Part shown: in pieces, positions 52,601 through 63,349 of the stretch | How positions within the stretch are numbered: position 1 is the stretch's first letter | Layout: each line of letters starts with the position of its first letter | DNA from: Tetrapyrgos nigripes | Lineage: Eukaryota > Basidiomycota > Agaricomycetes > Agaricales > Campanellaceae | Direction of reading: 5' to 3' | Length of the DNA stretch: 64,000 nucleotides | Assembly (NCBI GenBank): GCA_013368315.1 | Contig: JAACJM010000065.1 | Span: forward strand, 124,001 to 188,000 | Made by a program: the position numbers and the translations under genes | Notes under the pieces: generated by a model | The model's input: only the letters and a program-made list of their open reading frames with translations | Told to the model about the DNA's origin: nothing | Database searches by the model: none

Positions 52601-53554
52601 TTGATTTTTCCCTGCTTGTGCAGTTTGTTAGCCTGCCAACGGACGAAGGAGTCGTAGTAGGGGTTTGCTTTGGTGGTTAGGAAACGTCTGCGCCAATCGA
52701 TTCGGGAGCCAAATGCGCTGTGGTCAGCCTGTCGAGGACATTTAAAAATGAGGTTTACAAGTTGGAATGCGAAAATGAAGACTGTGGAGAAAGGGAAGAG
52801 AGACTGACCATAGCGATTGGAGGGAAATAAACCAGCCAATACAACGGATTGGCGAACTTTTTGATTTCAGCCCTTGGTACTCCGATAGACTCCATTATTT
52901 GGAACTGGTAGGTATGACCGGTAGCTTTGGCAGCAACTTTTCCTTTCTTGGCTTTGGACTTGTCGACAGAAGCTGGATCAACGGCTGCCTCTGCGGCTTT
53001 TTCCTCCTCTTCGGCTTTTCGAAGTATTTCTGCTTGGACGCGTTCATAGTTTTCAAAGTCTTGACCGAAGAGTTCGATTTCGCGAATGATTTTGTCTGCG
53101 GAGGCCTGAAAAGAAAAATACGGGAACAGGAAAACATTAGGTATATGTTTGAGTGCCATAGACGCATTACACACCTTGATAGGCATACCAGTTACATGGA
53201 ATCCATGAGGGAACAAGACACGTTTTCCTAGCATCCTCTGGTACCCAGCAGCAAACTCGATCTTGGATATCGTAAATGCATGACCCATGTGCAGACTACC
53301 GTTCATGTACGGATAGGGAAAATTGCCGAACCATTTGGGAAACTTTTCCCTAACCTCTGCTGGGGAAAGACCTTCGAGTTCAGACTGAGATGGCGCGTTT
53401 ACTTCAAAGAGACGTTCTTCTGTCCATCGTGCTTGGTATTTCTTCTCTATAGCCGTTAGATAGTCGCGTTTTCCGGTCTGAAAAGAAAGGTCAATGGATA
53501 TGAAGGAAAGAGGAGTCTTAGACGCACCTGTGCCAGCTCGATGGTCTGTGACAT
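49609..53554 (-). CDS. CDC60: Leucyl-tRNA synthetase, cytosolic (eukaryotic/archaeal) type
   Basis: This class Ia enzyme charges tRNA-Leu with leucine. The core begins [20 protein letters not shown], followed by [20 protein letters not shown], which contains the HMGH ATP-binding signature. The editing (CP1) domain spans regions such as [20 protein letters not shown] and [19 protein letters not shown]. The catalytic lysine loop is [16 protein letters not shown]. The anticodon-binding domain and a eukaryote-specific C-terminal extension follow, ending PAFEYRNV with stop at 49609-49611. About nine introns are present. The ATG at 53554 (MSQTIELAQ) gives a normal cytosolic start. The frame continues upstream to an ATG at 53683, adding 43 residues that look like a mitochondrial presequence (see findings). 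Confidence 0.95.
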
Positions 53555-53683
53555 GGTCGCAGAGAAGGAACGAGCGAGGGGAACTAATGTACAAGGACTT
53601 GATAGTCTATTGAGACGGTTTAAAACCGAAATTTTGAGAGATGGATAGCAAATCAGCCTTTTAACGATCGATGGTCCTACCAT

Positions 53684-54707
53684 CTGACCTCATATGACTC
53701 GAAAAAGTGATTTGCCAAATTTGGTTATTTTTCACGTGCGTGTTCTGACTCAGAGACGCGTAGCGCGTCTTCGCTTCCCACCCACTAACAGTCCAAAGAG
53801 TGAAGCTACAAAGAATTGCATATCTGTAAGTTTCCGCGACGTCTATTCTTCTTCTTCAGTCTGACATTTATTACTCCAGCATTTTTTCGTCCGAGTTTGT
53901 ACAAGTCTGAAGGTTGATCAATGCTCGTTCGTTTATGACTGGATCTTGGGCAGAACCTGAGAATACTGAAAACACATCGTAGTCGCCTGCAACCAATGGA
54001 CAGACACCCATGAAAGCACTTCCGACTGTCGCTACCCTACTTTTTCCGGACGCAGCAATTTGGAGCTCATTGTCAACCTCCACCATCGTCTTCATTTTCC
54101 TGGAACCAGCCCTGCTTCGTCATCGTCGACGAGTCATATTAAACTTAGACTGGCTTCGATCAAGCTTCGACCTCAAGTGTCGACAACTTGTCGAATGGAG
54201 TTATTCCACAGACTCTCAGGCCTTCTGGTACCAATGATCCAATTTTCCAATTTTCAGTCCGAAGTACGGCTCTCCATTATTTTCGTCTCCAAGCTTCTAC
54301 CCTGGTGTTTCCATTGCCAAGCGATAATCGCGAGATGTATGTAGTGGGCCGTAGTCTAGGCCTGCGCTCTCATATCCTGGTGTCTCTATGTACAACAGGC
54401 CGCCTTTCGGTGTTGAAACTTGATTGACCCTTTTTTCGCTTCGCGAGTGCAGTCCCACCGCAACATGCACATGACCCACTGGTTGCTGCCGGAAAAAAGT
54501 TAGAATTACTCTGAGATTACAGGTATAAAAGAGAGACCATACCTAAACTCGAATCTTTCTCTCAGCGGAGCTTTACTCCCCTTCATTTCTGGCTTTCCCG
54601 ACCTGGTGTCCTTTCAGCCCTTTTTTCTTCCCTTTCCTTCTGATTTATCGCTGGCGCGGTCCTTTGCTTTCTTTTGTTCTTTCAGTCCCTATCTTCTTTG
54701 AACACCA
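53684..54707. other. Intergenic between LeuRS and the Ser/Ala-rich gene
   Basis: Divergent promoter space with no recognised gene. Small frames at 53871-54480 lack motifs. Confidence 0.45.
54524..54530 (+). promoter_or_regulatory. TATA box of the Ser/Ala-rich secreted-protein gene
   Basis: TATAAAA lies about 180 nt before the ATG at 54708, followed by a pyrimidine-rich leader with TTTC/CTTT runs typical of strongly expressed fungal genes. Placement implies a 5' UTR of roughly 150 nt. Confidence 0.5.
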
Positions 54708-56304
54708 TGATTTTCCTCAGGCCCGCTTTAATTGCTGCTTTGGTCTGCACTTCGATTTTCGGAGCTGCTGCTGGTGAGTATCTGCTATCCCGAGCCTTGA
54801 CATGAATAATCATTAATTATCATTCAATCCCCAGTCCCTCTCCAGGCTCGTCAAACTGACAACTTGCAATGCAGCGCTGCCCGGCTCAAAGCTGTCACCG
54901 GTCTGACTGCGACGAAGAAAGCTATGGACAAGATGAGTCCCTTGGCAGCTCAGGAGTGAGTTCGTTTTCAGTCTAATCTGCATAAAACCCGTTCAAAAAC
55001 GAAATACTCACTTCTCCATAACATTCACAGCGCTGCCGCTGCTGCCGCTTCACCCATTTCTGATGCCAACACTAGCTTACAATCGGCTCAAGACGGTCTG
55101 GACACCATTGGCAAAGCTCTTTCAGCAGGCCAGGCTATAGCTGCTGAGGCTGGTACCAAAGTGAGCGATGGGTTCCAGGCTGTCAAAGCTGCGTTGGATT
55201 CTATCAAAGCGTGAGTACTGTGATGCTACTACCACTTCGGATTCGACATATCTAAGTATAATTCATGAGCTCGTCGACTTTTACTTACCTCTTGCTTCCT
55301 GATTCCTCTTATCAGAACGAACTCTTCCTCACCCTTCGGTGATGCTTTGCGACAAGTTATAACCCAGATTGAGGATGCCATTAAGGCTGGGACTGAGGTT
55401 GAGACTAGTTGTGGAGGCGAGGTGCCGGTTCTTCTGCTTCCGCGAGTGCCAGTGCCAGTGCTAGTGCTAGCAACACGGCCAGCGCTAGCAATACAATTGC
55501 TCAGTCGAGCACTGCTAGTAGCGCAACGAGCACAAGTGCAAGCACGAAGAACACTGCTAGCGCTTCTACTTCTGCCAATGGTTCTGCGAGTATCTCAACG
55601 TCTGCTTCCGCTTCCATCTCTGCCTCCGCAACTGTTCAAGCTTCCGCTACTGACAAATCAGCAAACTCCGCCAGTGATACGACCAGTGTGAAAGCCATGG
55701 CGACCGTGAGCAGACCCTCATTTTTCCGAGTCGTCGTTACAGTGACTGATCACGATTTCCCTCTGACTACAGGGCTCCCGGTCTGGTTCCGGTTCTGGCT
55801 CCAATACGGTCACTGTTGTGAGTCTCGTCCTTCAATCTCAATCATTGTCGTTTTCTGATTTAGTGGTGTGTAGACCGAGACCGTGACTGTCACTAGTAAG
55901 GGGTAAGTCTTGATCCATGTTTTTAAGTATATTTTTTTTCATAGTATACCTTGACTCACTTTGATTCCAGAGCTTCGCAAGCTACCTCATCGAGTGCTGC
56001 GTCGGCTTCACAGGCTAACTCTTCGAAAGCGTCGGGTGCTACCTCCTCTGCTTCGGCTTCACAAGCTGCCTCAGCGAGTGCTTCGGATGCAACCTCCGCT
56101 GCTTCAGGTTCACATGGTTTACAAGCCACCTCATCGAGTGCTTCGGGTGCAGCCTCCAGCGCGTCAGCTTCACAAACTACCTCGGAGAGTGCACCGAGTG
56201 CAACCTCAGCTGCTTCAGGACACGCGGCCAAGAGGCGAGGAGTCCATAAGATTTCCGATGCTACGCGTCGACTCGGGCTCGGTCTGATTGACTTGGAGGC
56301 TTGA
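54708..56304 (+). pseudogene. Ser/Ala-rich secreted surface protein, apparently frameshifted
   Basis: The product opens with a signal peptide (MIFLRPALIAALVCTSIFGA). An Ala-rich helical domain follows (NLQCSAARLKAVTGLTATKK, SLQSAQDGLDTIGKALSAGQ, DGFQAVKAALDSIKA), across at least three introns. The helical domain vaguely recalls HsbA-type hydrophobic surface binding proteins; this is weak. After CGG at about 55417 the frame switches: the expected Ser/Ala-repeat tail (SASASASNTASASNTIAQSS) continues in another frame. The frame in use becomes Leu/Pro-rich and stops near 55691. The partial second copy at 63.5 kb has one more base here and keeps both parts in one frame. More Ser/Ala repeat lies at 55970-56230, and a frame ends LGLGLIDLEA at 56302-56304. 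A sequencing error could mimic the frameshift. Confidence 0.65.
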
Positions 56305-56467
56305 GGTGAAGCGCATGAGTCATTGTGAAGCTGAGCGCTGCTATCACTGTCAGTACATTCACTTGGGGGAATAGGAATGGACTTGGACTATTGGCTACTA
56401 GTAGGAGTAATAGTTTCCCTAGAGTTGCCTCACTCGGACGCTGTAACTAGTTAGTGTATCATTCCGT

Positions 56468-56572
56468 TCATTGGAAAGTTGGACTGGTTGGATTTGAAGT
56501 CGCTGTGGGGGCAATCAGCGCCGTTCCTTGTCTCCCAGTAGCGCCAGCGACGAGGACAACCTTGTCACTCAT
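56468..56572 (-). pseudogene. NmrA-family Rossmann-fold relic (34 codons)
   Basis: The frame starts MSDKVVLVAGATGRQGTALI and so carries the full NAD(P)-binding GxxGxxG signature at the N-terminus of NmrA-like regulators. It then jumps to NPTSPTFQ, similar to the RNPTSP sequence that normally follows the second beta strand, and stops. About 15 residues that usually lie between are missing, and the other 250 or so residues of the family are absent. This looks like an internally deleted and truncated gene remnant between the secreted-protein gene and the oxidase. Confidence 0.6.
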
Positions 56573-56738
56573 GATGCTTCGAAGGAGGATGTAAACTGTG
56601 ATGGAAGGGGAACGGTTGGGAAAAGGCGGATGCCGATTGCCATAATGGGTTGAGGACAACTGGACACAGAGATTGCGGTACAGGTAAAAAAAGCTACAGA
56701 TGTACTTGTAATTTGTTTCGGAACTGCTAAAGCCTAAA

Positions 56739-58959
56739 TCATGAATCATGCGTCGACTTTCGTACTTTCTGATGAGCCCCAACACGACACAATCTACCAT
56801 CCTCGTCCTCTGCCCAACGGTCACCTCCAACAGCTGTGGACCCATACAACATTTGGTCAGGATCATATTTATCCTTGATCTCCAAAAGTTGGTCATAATT
56901 TTCACCGTAAAACGCATGTTGCCAATTAGGTTCGTCCGAGTCTGCCTGGAGAGTTGTAAGCGCGTTAATAACCCACATGGCGACTGAGAGAAGAGGGGAA
57001 CCCAGGATACGGACCTCGTTCAGATATGTCCCCGAATTTGGTGCTAGCTGACGCAAGGGAGGATCTACGACATTTGTGATTCGGTTTCTGGTAGCGAGCA
57101 TCTCTTCAGGTGTAGCAGTGTCGTTCCATGGCCTACGAGACAACAACCATTGGAATGACGTCCATCAGTATTTAGTATCATGTCCAAGACAGATCACACT
57201 TACAGCAAGGTAATCAAAAATTTGCCAGCCTCTCTCCACGCAGGTAAAACCGCATTAGGAGGGGCATTCTCGTTCTTGATAGTTGCTTTCAACGAGACGT
57301 CAGAGACCGATGCCCCAGTACTGGTGACGTCTCGGAGCACTTGTACGGTACGAGGTAACGAGGACTCGGTGAGCAAATCTCTTGGAAGGAGACGACCTCC
57401 ATAAGTGTCAGTGCCGACGGGAAGTTCTAGAAAGAAAGGTATGGTTGCATAGGCAGCACGAAATCCAATGAACGAGTTAGTTGCATAGGTGTAGGTAACA
57501 CCCAATTCGTCGAGTCTTGCACGAAGGCCGGAAGTAAGGGCGTTGACTTCATCGATGGTTTTGTTCGGCATGAAAAAGGGTTCTCCTTGAAAGCTCGATT
57601 GAGAGTAGACCGCTACTAGATATCCACCTGTCCCGATATTTTTTCAGCCTTTTTTCGCTTGTGTGCGATCAATTAACGAACGCACCTGCATCAGCGAAAG
57701 CTGGCGTAAACTTCGAGTACGCAGTAATAGCTTCCCAGTATACATCCTGCGATATCCCTGCATCAGTGAAGGACAAATTTGCAATCGTCACGGGCGTGTC
57801 TGGATGGGCTTTGACTGTGACTGTCCAGACAATTCCGTAGGTTCCACCGCCCTGACAAATATCCCTTAATATGCATAGTAGCAGCAAACAAGTCCCAAGT
57901 AAACTCACTCCTCCACTAAGTGCCCAATACAAATCCAAGTTCTCCGCTGGTGAAGCAGTCAAAAACCTTCCATCAGTAGTAATCACACCATATTCCAAAG
58001 CCGAGTCCGCTGCTAAACCGTACAAAGAGGATAATACTGAGTGACCAGCACCTTGGATATAGCCACCAGCGAACCCAACAGTCTGTATACATAACATCGA
58101 TGTCAGACGTCGTCAATGACAGGAAAAGGTCAAAGAAATACCGGACAATCACCACCAACCACAACGCTTCCTTTCTCTGCAGCAAAGTCATAAAGCTGCT
58201 CCACAGACGCCCCTGCAGAAGCTTTGATGGCCGGTCCACGATATGCACCATCCTCAGAGTCATATTCGGCTATCCATTCCATGTCTTGAAGGTAATGGGT
58301 CCAAATCGCCAGTCCGCCTTTCCCAGTGGATTTACCCATGTAACTGAAAAGATCAGTGATTGATGAGTTTCTAAGACGACATGGAGACTTGGAGTAGAGG
58401 TACAACGCACTCATGCCCAGTATTCCGCACCACAAATCTAAGGTTATGTTCCCTCGCAAATCCAAGGGTCTTCACAACATGTGCCTTAGTTGAGACGTTG
58501 ACTGCATACTGAACGTAAGAACCAATGATACATTGTGCATCGGGAGGCGTGAATGGGTCACAACTTCCGTTTGCAAAGAAAGGCGTCATAACGGATGACG
58601 AGCTTGGCAAACTGAAGACACATGGTATGCTACGTCAATAAGGAGAACCACAGAGACAGAAAGAATGGTAGTACGCACTGAAGAGACACCTCATGCCAAT
58701 GATCCCGTACAAACTGACATTGTTCTGCGTCGAAAGTAGGGTTGTGACATGGAGAACCGATAGGAACCGTACGAATCAGCCGACCGTCTACACTTGCGTT
58801 AAAAGCATCCCACGTGGCGAGAGAAGGCCAGTCTTTATCTTCAGGAAGAGCTCTGCATACTGGTAGTCGTGTCGATATCCCATCATCGGCAAAGGCGAGT
58901 CGGGAAGAGAGTAATAAAGCGAGAAATTTAAGGATGAAGCGTGGTGTATCAGGTATCAT
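56739..58959 (-). CDS. Secreted FAD-linked oxidoreductase (BBE-like, isoamyl alcohol oxidase type)
   Basis: A VAO/PCMH-fold flavoprotein with a C-terminal berberine-bridge domain. A signal peptide opens the protein (MIPDTPRFILKFLALLLSSR, then LAFA), followed by CRALPEDKDWPSLATWDAFN, typical of secreted fungal isoamyl-alcohol-oxidase-like enzymes. FAD-site motifs are FVVRNTGHEYMGKSTGKGGL, with the histidine that usually bonds FAD, and GGDCPTVGFAGGYIQGAGHS, with the second-bond cysteine position and FAD loop. The C-terminal BBE segment reads GTYLNEADSDEPNWQHAFYG, then NYDQLLEIKDKYDPDQMLYG. Stop is at 56739-56741. At least seven introns are present. The substrate cannot be inferred; relatives oxidise alcohols, sugars or alkaloid-like compounds. 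A TATA-like site (58993-59000) lies just upstream. Confidence 0.9.
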
Positions 58960-60259
58960 GGTCACCTGAAGAGAATAGGGATGGCTGCTAGCTTTATAAA
59001 GGTGCGTAGCTGTATTGGCCCGTTGAATAGGTACGTAACCCTCTGAATTGAGGTTCATATGATGTCTAGAAATTTCCAGCGCTGTAGCCGCTAGCGTTGA
59101 GCACCACGGGATGAGGACCAGAGAAAGTCGACTGACTCCAATCATGCCAGCCAGCGAGACGAAGTCCTTCAGCTGCTTCCTCGGGATAGACTAGTCTTCA
59201 CCAGTCAATGTTGAGCGATAGATCCTTGTGCAGGCAGTCTCGTAAGCTGTGAAATCGAAAGCCGGGAAGAGATTTCGAAGTAGAACTGACCAGTCATCCA
59301 ATTGCGAGACTCACATGACATCCCAGTAATTCGACCGTGACTGTGTAGAAGTGCTTCTGGAGGGAATTTAAATGTTTTCAGAAGTTAGTCCCTTGAGATC
59401 AAGTGTCACTCCTAGACTCAAGCTTGACCCAAACTGCAAACTTTGTGCAAACTCGTCCAATATTTTTCCATGCTAATAAGACCCGATCTTCATTTGTTCT
59501 CCTTTCCTGACAGCTTCTGCTTCGCGGTAAGAGGACGACTTGGGAGAGGCGCTACTATGCACGAAAAACCCAGAACCCAGACAAGGACGTACATGGGAAG
59601 CTTTTAGACGTATGTATACAGACTGCATGTTTGTGGAACCCTTGAAACGCCAAGTTGCTTTGCATCCATGCTTCTGCGTAGAATGGTCATTGATCAACTA
59701 CTGATTTTCCAAAGACCACACCAGTGAAAACCGTACTTCGCGGATCCCATCCCAGACACCATGCCAATCCTTTGAGACCTTTTGCCTGCAAAATACATCG
59801 TCAAGCTTGAAAGACTGGTCGGGTCATAGAGGCAACGATGAGCTTGAAGAATCTCAAGTCAAATTCTTCATGTACACAGGTAAGGATGAGAAAGAGATGT
59901 CAAAGAATGAAAAACGCGAGTTCTGGGTCCCGGGACAGCCATATCGAGAGAGAAAGTTGAGGCATAAAAACAAAACACACTGCGAGCAGCTGTTCTTGGA
60001 CGATAATGGTTGAAACAATGGATCGTTTCGTCAAAGTGGTGGTCAACAAACAACTTGAAAATCGACATGGTAACCCCAACGCGATCGTTTGGTGAGCAGC
60101 TGAGCCTTCCGTTCTCCGCCGGAACTAACTAGTACTACGCTGATAGTCGGAACTGTCTTTGTAACTCGAGATGCGCAGAAAGATCATATCTATTGGTACA
60201 TGTCTAACTAATAAATAACACAGCTACTTAATCGTTCACCATCGATTTACATGCCTGAA
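58960..60259. other. Intergenic between the BBE oxidase and the FunK1 relic
   Basis: No gene is recognised. A 68-codon charged frame at 59807-60013 (+) has a plausible ATG but no motif or splice partner. The right end may be the 3' end of the FunK1 locus. Confidence 0.4.
58993..59000 (-). promoter_or_regulatory. TATA-like site upstream of the BBE oxidase
   Basis: TTTATAAA sits about 35 nt before the ATG at 58959. That spacing gives a very short leader, so it may be functional or an AT-rich coincidence. Confidence 0.35.
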
Positions 60260-63200
60260 TCAAGTCTTGCCCTTCTGACTCTGAGTCTTCTTCTCGATGT
60301 AATCGCCATCGCTACACGCCTCCTCATCTTCTTTGTCATCGTCGTTATCACTGTCAGCTCCCTCGTCATCCTGTGGAACCATGCCGCGAGAATAGAAAAC
60401 ATCGTCCAGCCATGTATGCATCAGCTTTTGCATCTCTCTATCGAGATCATCAGTATCATCTCCAAGGACAACCTCCTCCTTGGCGTTGGGTCCATCCGGA
60501 GCCGCTTCAAGCCTTTCCTTGGTCACGAGCTCAGAAGGCAAAGGGACAATTTTTTCATCGGGATAATAAACAGGAAACGAGATGGCGTCACCAAACTGCT
60601 TCAAAATGTTCAAGAAGTTGCCGTAGATGACTGTACCATTTGCAGTCTCCTCGTCGAAAGGAGCTCGTTGTGACGGCGCTTGAAAATTTTCAAGGACGGG
60701 TGTAGCTTTGAGTTCTAGAGTGGTCCCGTTTCTTATGGTATAACGGCAACAGAGGCAGAGGATCACGTAAAAAAGCGACTCCAAATCGTGGCGATACCTA
60801 CGTTTCTTTACTTCTCCCAAGAGAAGCTCGCGAGCAAGGAAGGGCAGGGTGCCGGTGCGATGTTGAGCAGTGGGATCGGCCTTTCTCCAGTACTCTCAGG
60901 CTAAATCTAGGTCCTTCAAGACACCGTATATCTCACCCCGTTTACGGTGCACCATGATGTTCTGCATGCTGATGTCACAGCGAAGAATACCAGGATGGTC
61001 ATAGAGCCATCGATGTGCTAAATACGAAAGATTCAGTCAGATGGCTACTCAGAAAACCAAGATGATCGGACATACCTTGCAAAACATCACAGAAAACTCT
61101 GGCAAACTGAACACCTTCGTTCAGAGAAAGAAGAGGTTGAAGCCTGTCTTCACAAATCACACAAAGAACACGTTCCTCGTAAATGTGACCCTCGGATTCG
61201 AAATGCTCGTCGAGAAACGCCTTGATCCGCTCATGAGGAAACCCATCGTCGCTCGTCAGGGGTATATCGCGAAAGTACCTCAATTTAGGAAGGAGATTCT
61301 TCACCCAACCCCATTCAGACTTCGTTGTAGCGTTCTTGAGGGCCTTGTATAACTAACGACTCTCAGGTGTTCGGTCTTTGACCTGGAAGCTGATCTTCAT
61401 GGCATATACACGACGTCGTTGGGACTGCTTGTCATAGTCCGACTTTGCTTTGATAACGTTGGTCCCTCTCCCGAGGATCGAACGAGCGGTATACAAATGC
61501 TTGCCTAATGTCAGCTTCTGTCTGCCTAACTCAATCTTCGCATCGTCATAAATCTTGAGAAACGGTGTACGTTTAGCCACTTCAGGTTGCGGGAGGGCTT
61601 TAGGTTGAACGTGGATATCAGGATGCGGCGCAAAGCCACGTTGAACGCTGTCGAGAGCGTGGAGGTGATAGAGAGTGGAGAGGAACATGCATTCGTCGTC
61701 TTTGATGGAAATAGCACGGATATCAAGATTCAGGAATGGTCGTAATAGCAGCACTGGACATCTGTTGAATCGGCAACCATGCTTATGGCGTGCGATCGGA
61801 GGACGCCACACGATAAGAGTTCGAGGGCGTAACCAGTAGCCTGTAGCTGCACGTCCTGGACAAGTAGTGTCTGATTGGTTTTGGTTGATGTCGCTTGATA
61901 GTTCGTGCGCTTGTCTTGCTCGGTTTCTTCCTCAGCTCTAGCTGGCAGAAGGACAGGCTCCGAAGTGTTATCCTGATTATCGTTCGTCCTCAATCTCTTC
62001 GAGGACGGTTGGTCATCGCCATCGAAACTACGTTTCGCACCATTTGACCCCATAGACGACCGAGTGGAGAAGCCTAGAATCATGACTGAGCATCCACAAA
62101 AAGATGGCCATCAATCATGTACTCACTCTGTGTCAAAAGAGTTTGCGAGGTTGCGGAAGAGTTGGAAGGGCCAGCTATTGCAGGTTCATTAGATTGACGA
62201 CGAGCAGAGAATAGAGGTCTACGCACCTTGCGTACCAGCCGAAGTTCTGGCCCTCTGAGAGCTGCGTGTTCGGATGGAGGAGGAAATGTCGTTGATAACT
62301 GGAAAAGAAAGGGTTTTCAGTTTTTGGGTGACTAGACAACGAAAGACTACTCACTGTTGGCTGTGGAGATCTCACCATAGTCTGGTATCCTCGTATGATC
62401 CTGGACCGGGTCAGCCTGAGGCACATCTACAATGCAAAGAGTTAGATGAAAGACCGAAAAGAGAGGCAATTTGCTCACCTTCCGAGGCACCCTGTTGTGA
62501 CTGGTCACTCTCGGTAATGTCAGTCTCATCCGCGTCTTCAGTGGTATCTACGAAAAAGTCAGAGCTGAAAACAGAGAAGCCAACGGTAAGCTCACCTTTT
62601 TCATCAATGTAACGCACACTATGACCACCTTGACGGAGCAACGATCTACGCCCGAAATCCTTGAGCTCAACATCGTGAGCAAGCATATGCCATTATATGT
62701 AGCGACGAAGCTTGTCCACAAATCTATTCTGCAGCTCATGTCCCTCTTTCTGGAGAACTCCAACGTCTACACATCTCCACGTCAATGATCCTCCTATCAT
62801 GTTGTCGGCTTGCTGATAAAACAGTATCATGTCCTCCTTCGACAGTACTGCTTCGCCTTCGAGAAAGCCCATCACCTCGTCAGCAGTATTGCAGAGGTCG
62901 ACGAAGAGCGGATATAGACGCTTTTCTTTGGCTGCCGCTGTCCCCTTTCGAGGCTGCGAACATGCGGCCAGGTAGAGATCCCTCGCGGCTATGTACTTGG
63001 CGCTCTGTTTGCAATTCGCGAGGATCCTACGGAATTCTTCTCGGTTGTCGTCAGTGACTCTGGTGTTGGAGGCAAGGACCAATCGATTGAAGGTTTTGGC
63101 CGGAACCAAAACAGTTCTCTTCAAGTCTTGTTTGAGCCATCTTTTTTGGTGCGGTACCTGAGGTTTGGCTTGATATACTTCGAAAGGCTGCACGGCTACA

Positions 63201-63289
63201 CCAGCACGGAGTGGGGTAATAGAGGACACGGTGGCATGCGAGATAGATGATGGAGGAGGGGTGCCAGTTTTGACAGATTCGGTAGACAT
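60260..63289 (-). pseudogene. FunK1-type fungal protein kinase with three in-frame stops
   Basis: FunK1 kinases are expanded in mushroom-forming fungi, with unknown roles. The locus starts at 63289 (MSTESVKTGTPPP) and has an N-terminal helical domain (DLKRTVLVPAKTFNRLV). The kinase part shows TLGKHLYTARSILGRGTNVI, RRVYAMKISFQVKDRTPES, the catalytic region HPGILRCDISMQNIMVHRKR, then GVLKDLDLA, TAQHRTGTLPFLARELL and an acidic tail. In-frame stops interrupt it: TAA at 62693-62695, TAG at 61353-61355 and TGA at 60896-60898. At the last two, homologous protein continues in the same frame on both sides, so they are nonsense changes. The usual HRD is RCD. Without correction no full kinase can be made; separate shorter products are possible. 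Confidence 0.75.
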
Positions 63290-63349
63290 GTCGGGTGAGG
63301 GAGAGAAGAAAGCAGAGGTTGGAACAAGAATGAATCCCCTCATATTATA

